A stretch of DNA of 64,000 bases from GCA-2746365 sp963711255 (lineage in GTDB: Bacteria; Pseudomonadota; Gammaproteobacteria; SZUA-229): assembly GCA_963711255.1 (NCBI GenBank), contig CAVQDO010000003.1, positions 1 through 64,000 of the forward strand, in the 5' to 3' direction. The position numbers were made by a program, and so were the translations under genes. Position 1 is the first letter of the stretch. Each line of letters starts with the position of its first letter. Below the pieces are notes generated by a model. That model did no database searches. It saw only the letters and a list, made by a program, of their open reading frames with translations, and was not told the origin of the DNA. Below, in pieces: positions 26,573 through 34,371 of the stretch.

Positions 26573-28024
26573 ATGACCAATCAGAGTACAAATCATACGC
26601 CTGTACGAAGAACTAAAATCGTTGCCACCATAGGGCCTGCCTGTGATTCACCCGAAATGCTCAAAGCCATGATAGAGGCGGGCATGAATGTGGCGCGCCT
26701 TAACCTGTCGCACGGTTCGCATGAGGGCCACCGCAAACAGATTGCTATTTTGCGGCAAGCGGCCAGTGAGCTGGATAAAAATATCGCGATTATGATTGAT
26801 ACCCGGGGTATCGAGATTCGTACCGGCCTGCTTGAAGGCGGCAGTGTAAACCTGGTGCCCGGCGATGCTTTTAGTCTGCATGCTGAGGAGCGCGAGGGCG
26901 ATGCCAGCGGCGTTTCTATCACCTATCAGAAGTTATATGAAGAGGTTCGCCGCGGCATCCCTATTCTGCTCGATGATGGTGCAATAGAGCTTGAGGTTGA
27001 AAATGTGACGGATATGGTTATCAACTGCCGTATTGTTCATGGCGGCCTGCTGGGTAACTCTAAGAGTGTTAACCTGCCTGAAACGCAGCTCGCAATGAGT
27101 GCTGTTAGCCCGGAAAATCGTGATGACATTGTCAAAGAATTAAGCTTTGCAACAGACAATGATGTTGATTATATTGCGGCTTCTTTCGTTCAGAGCGCAG
27201 ATGATATTTATAAAATGCGTGAAATTCTTATTGAAAAAGATGCGCTAATCCCGATTATTGCCAAAATTGAAAATAAGGCCGGCGTTGCCAATATGGAAGA
27301 AATCGTTGATGCCGCTGATGGCGTAATGGTTGCGCGCGGAGACCTCGGGGTAGAGCTGCCGCTGGCTGACGTGCCAAGCACACAGAAGCATATTATTCGT
27401 ACCACTGTGAGTAACGGTAAACCGGTTATTACTGCCACACAAATGCTGGCATCCATGGAATGGAATCCCAAGCCGACACGAGCGGAAGCCAGTGATGTTG
27501 CCAATGCGATTCTGGATGGTACCTCTGCAGTCATGCTTTCTGGTGAAACGGCAGTGGGCAAGTACCCGCTTGAGGCGTTGAAAATGCTGGCAACTATTGC
27601 CCTGCGCGCGGAAGCTTCATTGAATGAATACGGTTATTTACAGAAGATAATACCGAGTCCGGCGAATGTGGTTACCCAGGCAATCGGCCAGGCATCTGTG
27701 AATATGGCCTCCAGTTTGAAGGCTGTCGCTATTATCAGTTTGACTGAGAGTGGCTTTACCTCTCGCCTGGTTTCTAAATACCGCCCCGACTGTCCTATTC
27801 TGGCGATTACATCTTCTGAGCGTGCAGTACGAAAACTGGCGATGAACTGGGGTGTGCTGCCCATACTGTACAAAGGTGAGCCGACTGATGATGCCCGTAT
27901 TGAGTTTGCAATCGAGAAGATAAAGCAACTGGCAAATGCAGATACCGGCGATATTATTATCGTAACCTCAGGCCATTTTCAGCGTAGCGGGGGAACAGAC
28001 CTGGTGCGTATTATTACCCTTTAG
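26573..28024 (+). CDS. pyk: Pyruvate kinase
   Basis: 483 residues, full length. The barrel motifs are clear: KIVATIGPACDSPEML, NVARLNLSHGSHEGH, KIENKAGVANMEEIVDAADG with the catalytic lysine, MVARGDLGVELPL, and TATQMLASMEWNPKPTRAEA. It transfers phosphate from phosphoenolpyruvate to ADP. One oddity: the usual DTKGPEIRTG reads DTRGIEIRTG, replacing a lysine by arginine and a near-invariant proline by isoleucine. The C-terminal domain (from about 360) is complete. Upstream are an FNR-like box and two inverted repeats. Confidence 0.95.
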   Translation: MTNQSTNHTPVRRTKIVATIGPACDSPEMLKAMIEAGMNVARLNLSHGSHEGHRKQIAILRQAASELDKNIAIMIDTRGIEIRTGLLEGGSVNLVPGDAFSLHAEEREGDASGVSITYQKLYEEVRRGIPILLDDGAIELEVENVTDMVINCRIVHGGLLGNSKSVNLPETQLAMSAVSPENRDDIVKELSFATDNDVDYIAASFVQSADDIYKMREILIEKDALIPIIAKIENKAGVANMEEIVDAADGVMVARGDLGVELPLADVPSTQKHIIRTTVSNGKPVITATQMLASMEWNPKPTRAEASDVANAILDGTSAVMLSGETAVGKYPLEALKMLATIALRAEASLNEYGYLQKIIPSPANVVTQAIGQASVNMASSLKAVAIISLTESGFTSRLVSKYRPDCPILAITSSERAVRKLAMNWGVLPILYKGEPTDDARIEFAIEKIKQLANADTGDIIIVTSGHFQRSGGTDLVRIITL

Positions 28025-28045
28025 CAGCGATGCCGGATATTTTTA

Positions 28046-28411
28046 TCACTTTTTTAGAAGGTTGTTAATCTTGGCTAATAATTCGGCAGAATCAGGTGGT
28101 TTAACCACATAATCGCTGGCGCCCTGCCGCTTGGCCCATACTTTATCGGTTTCCTGATCCTTGGTGGTCAGCATTATCACAGGGATATGTTTGGTGTCAG
28201 CTCCAGTGGTTAGCGTGCGGGTTGCCTGAAAGCCGTTTAAGCCGGGCATAACTACGTCCATCAAAATAATATCGGGTTTATCACTGCCTGCTTTTTCGAT
28301 GCCTTCATCTCCATTCATTGCCTGTAGTACATCATGGCCAGCTGATTCCAGTATTTTAGTGGTACCGGTTAACATTGTCTGTGAATCATCAACCACGAGA
28401 ATTTTTGCCAT
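28046..28411 (-). CDS. PilH-like single-domain response regulator
   Basis: 121 residues, a lone receiver domain. The acidic pocket is Asp8/Asp9 in ILVVDDSQTML, the phosphate acceptor is Asp52 in IILMDVVMPGLNGF, and the conserved Thr and Lys are in VIMLTTKDQETDKVW and DYVVKPPDS. PilH-type regulators in twitching systems have this layout (GADTKHIPVIMLTTKDQETD), but no pil or chemotaxis genes are nearby, so only the domain is certain. It is convergent with pyk. Confidence 0.9.
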   Translation of the reverse strand: MAKILVVDDSQTMLTGTTKILESAGHDVLQAMNGDEGIEKAGSDKPDIILMDVVMPGLNGFQATRTLTTGADTKHIPVIMLTTKDQETDKVWAKRQGASDYVVKPPDSAELLAKINNLLKK

Positions 28412-28566
28412 GCTTATTAATGCCTATACAACACTGTATGTAAATTACTTCAATCAAGTATAGACAATAAAAACCATTTAAATCAGCTGTCAGTAATTTA
28501 TCAATCAAATATATTTGACTGATATAATTAGCCTTTTTTACACTTAATCTAATATGTTACCTGGAA

Positions 28567-31500
28567 ATGCAATCGCTCAATAATCGGCTGAAGTTATGCA
28601 TGGTAAGCGATGTTTTTCGCTTTCGTCGCCGCCTGCATAAAATTAAACGGGACAAATTAACCGCTAAACAGCAAGAAAAAGCTGTTGCGCTGTTAACAAA
28701 GGATATTGAGCAATCCGTTGCAACGGCGCAATCACGTAAAGAAAATCTTCCGGCTATCAGTTATCCCGAAGAGTTGCCGATTGCGCAAAAAAAAGACCTG
28801 ATAAAAGAAACCATCCTGAATAACCAGGTCACTATTTTATGCGGTGAAACCGGCTCCGGTAAAACCACGCAATTACCAAAAATATGCCTGCATGCAGGTT
28901 TGGGTGTTCGTGGAAAGATTGGCCACACGCAACCGCGGCGGCTGGCGGCACGTGCCGTCTCTCAACGTATTGCCGAAGAGCTGAAAACTGAACTGGGTAA
29001 TGAGGTCGGTTTTAAAGTTCGCTTTTCAGATAAATCGAATGAGAAAAGTTATATTAAATTAATGACAGATGGCATTCTGCTGGCAGAATGTAATCATGAT
29101 CCCTACCTTAATCAGTATGACACCATTATCATCGATGAGGCGCATGAGCGTAGTCTGAATATTGATTTCCTGCTGGGCTATTTAAAAAGACTGATTAAAA
29201 AACGTAAAGACCTGAAGATAATTATCACTTCGGCAACGATAGACCCGGACCGTTTCTCAAAACACTTCAATAATGCTCCGGTGATTAATGTTTCCGGCCG
29301 AACCTATCCGGTGGAAGTCCGCTATCGCCCTTACCAGGCTACTGATAGTGACAATAATAAAAACCTGCAAGATGGAATTATTGACGCAGTCAATGAGTTA
29401 TCAAGAATAGATCGCGGCGACATACTGGTGTTTTTAAGTGGTGAAAGGGACATTCGGGAAACAGCTGATGCTTTAAATAAAGAGACGCACAATCGCGCCC
29501 TGGACAATACCGAGATTTTGCCGCTGCTGGCGCGGTTGTCAAATGCTGAACAAAATCGAATTTTTCAGTCATCCTCAAAAAGACGCATTGTGCTGGCAAC
29601 CAATGTTGCGGAAACATCGCTAACGGTACCCGGTATTAAATATGTTATTGATTCCGGTGTTGCCAGAATTTCACGTTACTCCTGGCGAAGTAAAATACAG
29701 CGTTTACCCATCGAGAAAATTTCGCAGGCTTCAGCCAACCAGAGAAAGGGCCGCTGTGGCCGTGTATCCGAAGGTATCTGTATTCGTTTATACGAAGAAG
29801 AAGACTTTGAGCAAAGAAAGGAGTTTACCGAGCCGGAAATACAGCGTACAAATCTGGCAGCAGTAATCCTGCAAATGGAAAACCTTCGACTGGGGCACAT
29901 CGATGACTTTCCCTTTGTTGAGCCGCCCGAAGACAGGTTGATTAATGATGGCTATAAGCTGTTGTTTGAGCTTGGCGCTATTGATAAAGGTAATGCGATT
30001 ACAAAAATTGGTAAGCACCTGGCGCATTTTCCAATAGATCCGAAACTGGCGCGTATGCTGCTGCAGGCAAAAAATGAAAATGCATTGCGAGAAGTGTTAA
30101 TCATTGTTTCCGCACTGGCAACGCAGGATCCTCGTGAACGTCCGCTTGATAAGCAGCAGGCGGCCGATGAAAAACATTCGGCTTTTACCGATAAATCCTC
30201 AGACTTTGTTTTTTTTATAAATCTCTGGCATGCCTATCATGCAGAAAAAAAACTCGTCTCGGCGAACCAGTTGCGAAAGTGGTGCAGGAAAAACTTTATT
30301 TCCTGGATGCGGATGCGAGAATGGATTGATACTTTTAACCAGATAAGAAAGATGCTGGCGAATTTAAAGCTGGAGTTAAATACGACGGCAGCGAATTATG
30401 AACAAATTCACCAGGCGCTATTAATTGGCCTGCTGGCAAATGTTGGTTATAAGAGCGAAGCCAGTGAATATCTTGGCGCAAGAAATAAAAAGTTCAATGT
30501 GTTTCCAGGCTCTGTACTTTTCAAGTCACCGCCAAAATGGATTATGGCTGGTGAAATTGTTGAGACGACACGCATTTATGCCCGCACTAATGCGAAGATA
30601 GAATCGACATGGATTGAGGCAAAGGCGAAGCATCTTCTGAAATATCATTACGATAATCCGCACTGGGAGAAAAAAAGGTCGCAGGTTGTTGCGGATGAGC
30701 GATCTACGCTTTACGGCTTGTTAATTAATCCCGGGAAAAAAATAAGTTACGGAAGAATAAACCCGGTAGAAGCAAAAGAAATATTTATCAGGTCGGCACT
30801 GGTCGAAGGTGATTTTGAATGCCGTGCTGATTTTTATCGGCGCAACAGAAAATTGCTGGAAGAGCTGGAAGCGATGGAAGCCAAATCACGCCGCCGCGAT
30901 ATAGTTGTTGATGAGAATGTTTTGTACAGGTTTTATGAGCAGCAGCTTCCGGATGGTGTATTTTGTGGCGCTACGCTTGATAAGTGGCTGCGAAACAATC
31001 CGGATAAAGAAAAAAACCTGTTTTTAACAACGGAAGATTTAATGCGGGATGATGCTGAGCAAGTGTCTGAAGCCTTATATCCCGATTCCATTGAAATGAA
31101 CGGTTCAAGGTTTCCTCTTGAATATCATTTTGACCCACGTAATCACTGTGATGGCATCACCCTGGTAACACCGCTTGCCGGGATTAATATAATCAATGCA
31201 CAGCGTTGTGAGTGGCTTATCCCGGGTCTACTGCATGAAAAAATAGTTGCGCTTATTCGCTCTCTGCCAAAGCAGCTTAGAAAAAATTTCATTCCAGCGC
31301 CAAATTTTGCAGATGCATGTGTACAGGCGCTGGAAGTGTCGGATACGGCCTTGTCTACGGCGCTTTCTGCCCACCTGAAAAAAATGACGGGTGTGCAGAT
31401 TCCATATGATGCCTGGGATGTGCAGTCAATAAGCCCGCACCTGATGATGAACTTTAGAGTGCGAGCTGATGGCGGCGTGGTACTTGAAGAAGGCAGGGAT

Positions 31501-32445
31501 CTGCCTGCAATTAAAAATCGTTTATCAGGCCAGCTTGATGAAGTGCCGGTTTCAATGGCTGAGACGGCTGCACCTCATTCTCATGACAGGGACAATATTG
31601 GTGCTGAAACACTGGATATGCTGGAGCAATCGTTAGAGCTGGATTTACATGGAGTAACAATTAAAGCGTACCCGGCAATGGTGAAAGAAGGCAACAAGGT
31701 TAACCTGAGAGCGATGGATAGTTTGGAGAAAGCACAGCATGAAACAAGGCTGGCACTCAGGCAACTTTGCATTAATGCCTTACCTGAACAAATCAAACAT
31801 CTAAAAAAATCGATTCCCGATATTCAGAACCTGTGCCTTAAATATACAGATTTTGGACGCTGCGATGAGCTTAAGGCCGAGCTTGTTAACAAAACCATAG
31901 ACGATGTTTTTTTGTATGATGAGATTAAGTCAGAAAAAGACTTTGATTTGAGGATCGAAAAAGGGAAGTCAGAACTACATAAAAAAGCGGAGCAATGGAG
32001 CAGCTTGTTATCAACTATTCTTGATGAATATCGTAAGATAAAAAAACTAATCAAAAGCCCATCGTTATCACAGCTTGATACAGTCAGTGATATTCAGCAG
32101 CAGCTGGATAATCTTTTTACAGGCAATTTTATTACAGCAATAGATCGTGAGTGGCTGCAGCAGTATCCACGATATTTAATGGCGATTAATAAACGCTTTG
32201 AAAAGTCAAAAACGGCTGCCACGCGAGATCGTCAGTTAAGAATTGAATTTTCAAGGTTGTGGCAGGAATACTGTAAACGGCAGCTGTCACTGGAAAAACA
32301 GCATATTCATTCTGAGCAGCTTGAACATTATCGCTGGATGCTCGAAGAGTATCGCGTATCACTTTTTGCGCAGGAGCTTAAAACAAAATTTCCTGTTTCA
32401 GAAAAACGATTAAAAACCTACTGGAATAATTTATCGGACGCATAA
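28567..32445 (+). CDS. hrpA: ATP-dependent RNA helicase HrpA
   Basis: 1,292 residues, close to E. coli HrpA. Walker A is GETGSGKTT at 93-101, the DEAH box is at 190-193 in IIIDEAHERSLNIDFLLGYL, and motif III (TSATID) follows. Then come the helicase C lobe (LATNVAETSLTVPGIKYVID, QRKGRCGRV), HA2 and OB-fold regions, and the long HrpA-specific C-terminal DUF3418 region (DARNH-type box near residue 860). It unwinds or remodels RNA with ATP; in E. coli it rescues stalled ribosome collisions. It is monocistronic, divergent from the PilH-like gene. Confidence 0.96.
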   Translation: MQSLNNRLKLCMVSDVFRFRRRLHKIKRDKLTAKQQEKAVALLTKDIEQSVATAQSRKENLPAISYPEELPIAQKKDLIKETILNNQVTILCGETGSGKTTQLPKICLHAGLGVRGKIGHTQPRRLAARAVSQRIAEELKTELGNEVGFKVRFSDKSNEKSYIKLMTDGILLAECNHDPYLNQYDTIIIDEAHERSLNIDFLLGYLKRLIKKRKDLKIIITSATIDPDRFSKHFNNAPVINVSGRTYPVEVRYRPYQATDSDNNKNLQDGIIDAVNELSRIDRGDILVFLSGERDIRETADALNKETHNRALDNTEILPLLARLSNAEQNRIFQSSSKRRIVLATNVAETSLTVPGIKYVIDSGVARISRYSWRSKIQRLPIEKISQASANQRKGRCGRVSEGICIRLYEEEDFEQRKEFTEPEIQRTNLAAVILQMENLRLGHIDDFPFVEPPEDRLINDGYKLLFELGAIDKGNAITKIGKHLAHFPIDPKLARMLLQAKNENALREVLIIVSALATQDPRERPLDKQQAADEKHSAFTDKSSDFVFFINLWHAYHAEKKLVSANQLRKWCRKNFISWMRMREWIDTFNQIRKMLANLKLELNTTAANYEQIHQALLIGLLANVGYKSEASEYLGARNKKFNVFPGSVLFKSPPKWIMAGEIVETTRIYARTNAKIESTWIEAKAKHLLKYHYDNPHWEKKRSQVVADERSTLYGLLINPGKKISYGRINPVEAKEIFIRSALVEGDFECRADFYRRNRKLLEELEAMEAKSRRRDIVVDENVLYRFYEQQLPDGVFCGATLDKWLRNNPDKEKNLFLTTEDLMRDDAEQVSEALYPDSIEMNGSRFPLEYHFDPRNHCDGITLVTPLAGINIINAQRCEWLIPGLLHEKIVALIRSLPKQLRKNFIPAPNFADACVQALEVSDTALSTALSAHLKKMTGVQIPYDAWDVQSISPHLMMNFRVRADGGVVLEEGRDLPAIKNRLSGQLDEVPVSMAETAAPHSHDRDNIGAETLDMLEQSLELDLHGVTIKAYPAMVKEGNKVNLRAMDSLEKAQHETRLALRQLCINALPEQIKHLKKSIPDIQNLCLKYTDFGRCDELKAELVNKTIDDVFLYDEIKSEKDFDLRIEKGKSELHKKAEQWSSLLSTILDEYRKIKKLIKSPSLSQLDTVSDIQQQLDNLFTGNFITAIDREWLQQYPRYLMAINKRFEKSKTAATRDRQLRIEFSRLWQEYCKRQLSLEKQHIHSEQLEHYRWMLEEYRVSLFAQELKTKFPVSEKRLKTYWNNLSDA

Positions 32446-32476
32446 AAGTGTAATGTTCTTTTTTTATTATAAGTTT

Positions 32477-32956
32477 TTAAAGGCCAACACCGACACCAAA
32501 GTGAAAACTGGTACTGTTTCGCTGTTTGTCCTTTGACCATAAATGAAGCTGGTCGCTGCCAATAATGCTGTAGCTGTATTTACTTTCGCCAACATTGCCA
32601 GTACTGACGCCTTCTACTTTACCAATTAAGGTAAGCTCTCTGCCCTGTGCGTAAGTTGCAGGTTCGAGATACCCCGGGTGCCGAATGAGAAACCGGCCTA
32701 ATGGTTCAGCTGAGGTTAAGGGGCGGTAAATACTGTTTAGCGGGTAGGCCAGCACTTCTATTTGTGTCATCTCTGACAGATTCTCTGTGTTGAGAATAAT
32801 ACCCCCCCAGAGAACGGTCTTTCCAGTATGCAGTTCAGGCTCTGCACTGACACTGCTGGGTATCAGTGTTTTATCTACCTGTGCAGTATTAAATTCGGGC
32901 GCACTGGCACAAGCGGTTAACAGGCTGATTAAAGTTAGCATAATTATTGTTTTCAT
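32477..32956 (-). CDS. Slp family outer-membrane lipoprotein (copy 1)
   Basis: 159 residues. The signal sequence ends in the lipobox LLTAC (residues 12-16). LHTGKTVLWGGIILNTENL and a later YSIIGSDQLHLW match the Slp family, starvation-inducible outer-membrane lipoproteins that in E. coli are linked to acid resistance. GGGGGAG precedes the ATG. The upstream neighbour (18 bases away) is a second Slp protein, so they form an operon of paralogues. Confidence 0.88.
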   Translation of the reverse strand: MKTIIMLTLISLLTACASAPEFNTAQVDKTLIPSSVSAEPELHTGKTVLWGGIILNTENLSEMTQIEVLAYPLNSIYRPLTSAEPLGRFLIRHPGYLEPATYAQGRELTLIGKVEGVSTGNVGESKYSYSIIGSDQLHLWSKDKQRNSTSFHFGVGVGL

Positions 32957-32974
32957 AATATTACTCCCCCGTCA

Positions 32975-33541
32975 TTAACGATGGACAGGGTGTGCACGAT
33001 AAGGATAAGAATAGGGCCAGGGGTAGTACGGGTCATACCACCAGTAGGGCGGCATGTCATGGTAGCTTTGTTCTTCTCTTACTGGCCATAAATAATAGTC
33101 CTCGGCGTAGACAACCGGGTAATCATAGGAAAACTCACCTACTTTACGTACTTCGCTCCGGCGCAGATGACCGCTAAAGGTGATCTCACGCTTTGCAGAA
33201 TATAACTGTGGCTCAAGAAAGGTATCGACAATGGCGAGAAAGCGCCCCTGACTATTATCGCCCGGTATCGGTTGGCCGTCGTCATTTAGTGGAAAAGCGA
33301 CGACGGTCAGCTGGCTGCTGTCTTCTTTGTTTTCTATTTCGAGAATAACACCGCCCCAGCGCACTTTTTGACCGATATAATCGCTTGCCTGATGACGTAC
33401 CTGTGCTATACCGGGGCTGCCTTCCAGGGGCTGCTTGATCGCTGGCGGAATATTTGAGCTGCACGCAGAGACCAGCAATAAAATTGCTAAACAGCCGGCA
33501 GTCATGGCTAATTTTGAGCTTACTAATTGAGTATCGATCAT
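32975..33541 (-). CDS. Slp family outer-membrane lipoprotein (copy 2)
   Basis: 188 residues with a lipobox LVSAC near residues 23-27. It shares with copy 1 the core IGQKVRWGGVILEIENK, then LTVVAFPLN and the late VVYAEDYYLWPV strand. It is about 30 residues longer and ends in a Tyr/Pro/Trp-rich tail (MPPYWWYDPYYPW). It heads the two-gene operon, with copy 1 starting 18 bases downstream. Confidence 0.88.
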   Translation of the reverse strand: MIDTQLVSSKLAMTAGCLAILLLVSACSSNIPPAIKQPLEGSPGIAQVRHQASDYIGQKVRWGGVILEIENKEDSSQLTVVAFPLNDDGQPIPGDNSQGRFLAIVDTFLEPQLYSAKREITFSGHLRRSEVRKVGEFSYDYPVVYAEDYYLWPVREEQSYHDMPPYWWYDPYYPWPYSYPYRAHPVHR

Positions 33542-33670
33542 TCCACTTCGAATGAAAAATTACGAAAAGGTTCAGTACCTTATCGGATATTGACGGGTTA
33601 AATCCCGGTTAACTGGGAGTGTTTAAGGGGCTGATGTTCCTCCAGCGTTACTGCCTGCACTAACTCCCCC

Positions 33671-33715
33671 GTATTAATTCTCCCTGTATTAATTTCCCCT
33701 GTTTTAATTTCCCCG
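33671..33715. repeat. 15-base tandem repeat over a stop codon
   Basis: Three units of the form GTATTAATTTCCCCT run from 33671 to 33715, each differing by one or two bases. The array covers the stop codon (33704-33706) of the GPWNN-repeat gene and continues past it on that gene's 3' side. Confidence 0.7.
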
Positions 33716-34255
33716 GGGACGAAAGCCTGAATTGTTGTTCCATGGACCGCTAAAACCGGAGTTGTTATTACCCCAGGGCATGCTGAAACCAGATCCATTG
33801 CCGTTCCATGGGCCGCCGAAGCTTGAGCGATTGTTGCCCCACGGTGCATTGTAGCCCGGGCCGCGGTTATTCCACTGAGTGTTATTGCCATAGGGGGAGC
33901 GATTATAAGCCTGATTATAGCCGCCATAATAAGGGGTATACACCTGCTGTGCGGCGCTTTGAGGTGCGGAATATACATCCACCTGGTTGCCAGTGCCGGC
34001 CTCTGCCTGGCGGGTCTGACCCTGGTTAGTCCGGGTCTGCTTATCTTCCAGTGTTGGAATCGGTTCGGGTTCTTCGATGTAGCGATTTTCAAGTAACTGC
34101 TGGTCGATATTTTCAGGCGGGAAATCACCAAATTGCTGATTATGTTTAAATTTTGAGCCGTCGTAACTCCAGTCGGCAAGCACCGGGGCTGTTGATAAAA
34201 CGCCTGCCAGTGTGCAAAAAACAGCCACAAATTGATTAACTAACAGTTTTTTCAT
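33704..34255 (-). CDS. Secreted Asn/Gly/Pro-rich GPWNN-repeat protein
   Basis: 183 residues from the ATG at 34255 (GGGTG upstream); an in-frame start at 34345 is unlikely because a signal peptide (KKLLVNQFVAVFCTLAGVLS) follows the later Met. The first 70 residues are ordinary (DWSYDGSKFKHNQQFGDFPP); the last 80 are a low-complexity array of units such as GYNAPWGNNRSSFGGPWNGN. The product should be periplasmic or extracellular and disordered; the Trp-Gly-Asn motif resembles surface or adhesive proteins, but function is unknown. A 15-base minisatellite covers its stop codon. Confidence 0.75.
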   Translation of the reverse strand: MKKLLVNQFVAVFCTLAGVLSTAPVLADWSYDGSKFKHNQQFGDFPPENIDQQLLENRYIEEPEPIPTLEDKQTRTNQGQTRQAEAGTGNQVDVYSAPQSAAQQVYTPYYGGYNQAYNRSPYGNNTQWNNRGPGYNAPWGNNRSSFGGPWNGNGSGFSMPWGNNNSGFSGPWNNNSGFRPRGN

Positions 34256-34371
34256 CTTTTTCACCCACAAATGCTTACAGTCGATATTCAACACTAACAC
34301 AAACTGTTTTAATAAATAAACTGCTGAATTGGCAGAAAATAGCAAATATCAGCTTAAGCAGTCTCCGAATA

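Noticed and set aside
28505..28518. TCAAATATATTTGA palindrome between the PilH-like gene and hrpA
   Set aside because: Short and AT-rich; easily a chance palindrome in a promoter region and not of the FNR orientation.
33598..34230. A 210-codon minus-strand frame overlapping the GPWNN gene
   Set aside because: No signal peptide or ribosome site; it is the alternative frame of a low-complexity gene. The GEINTG part is recorded only as a repeat.
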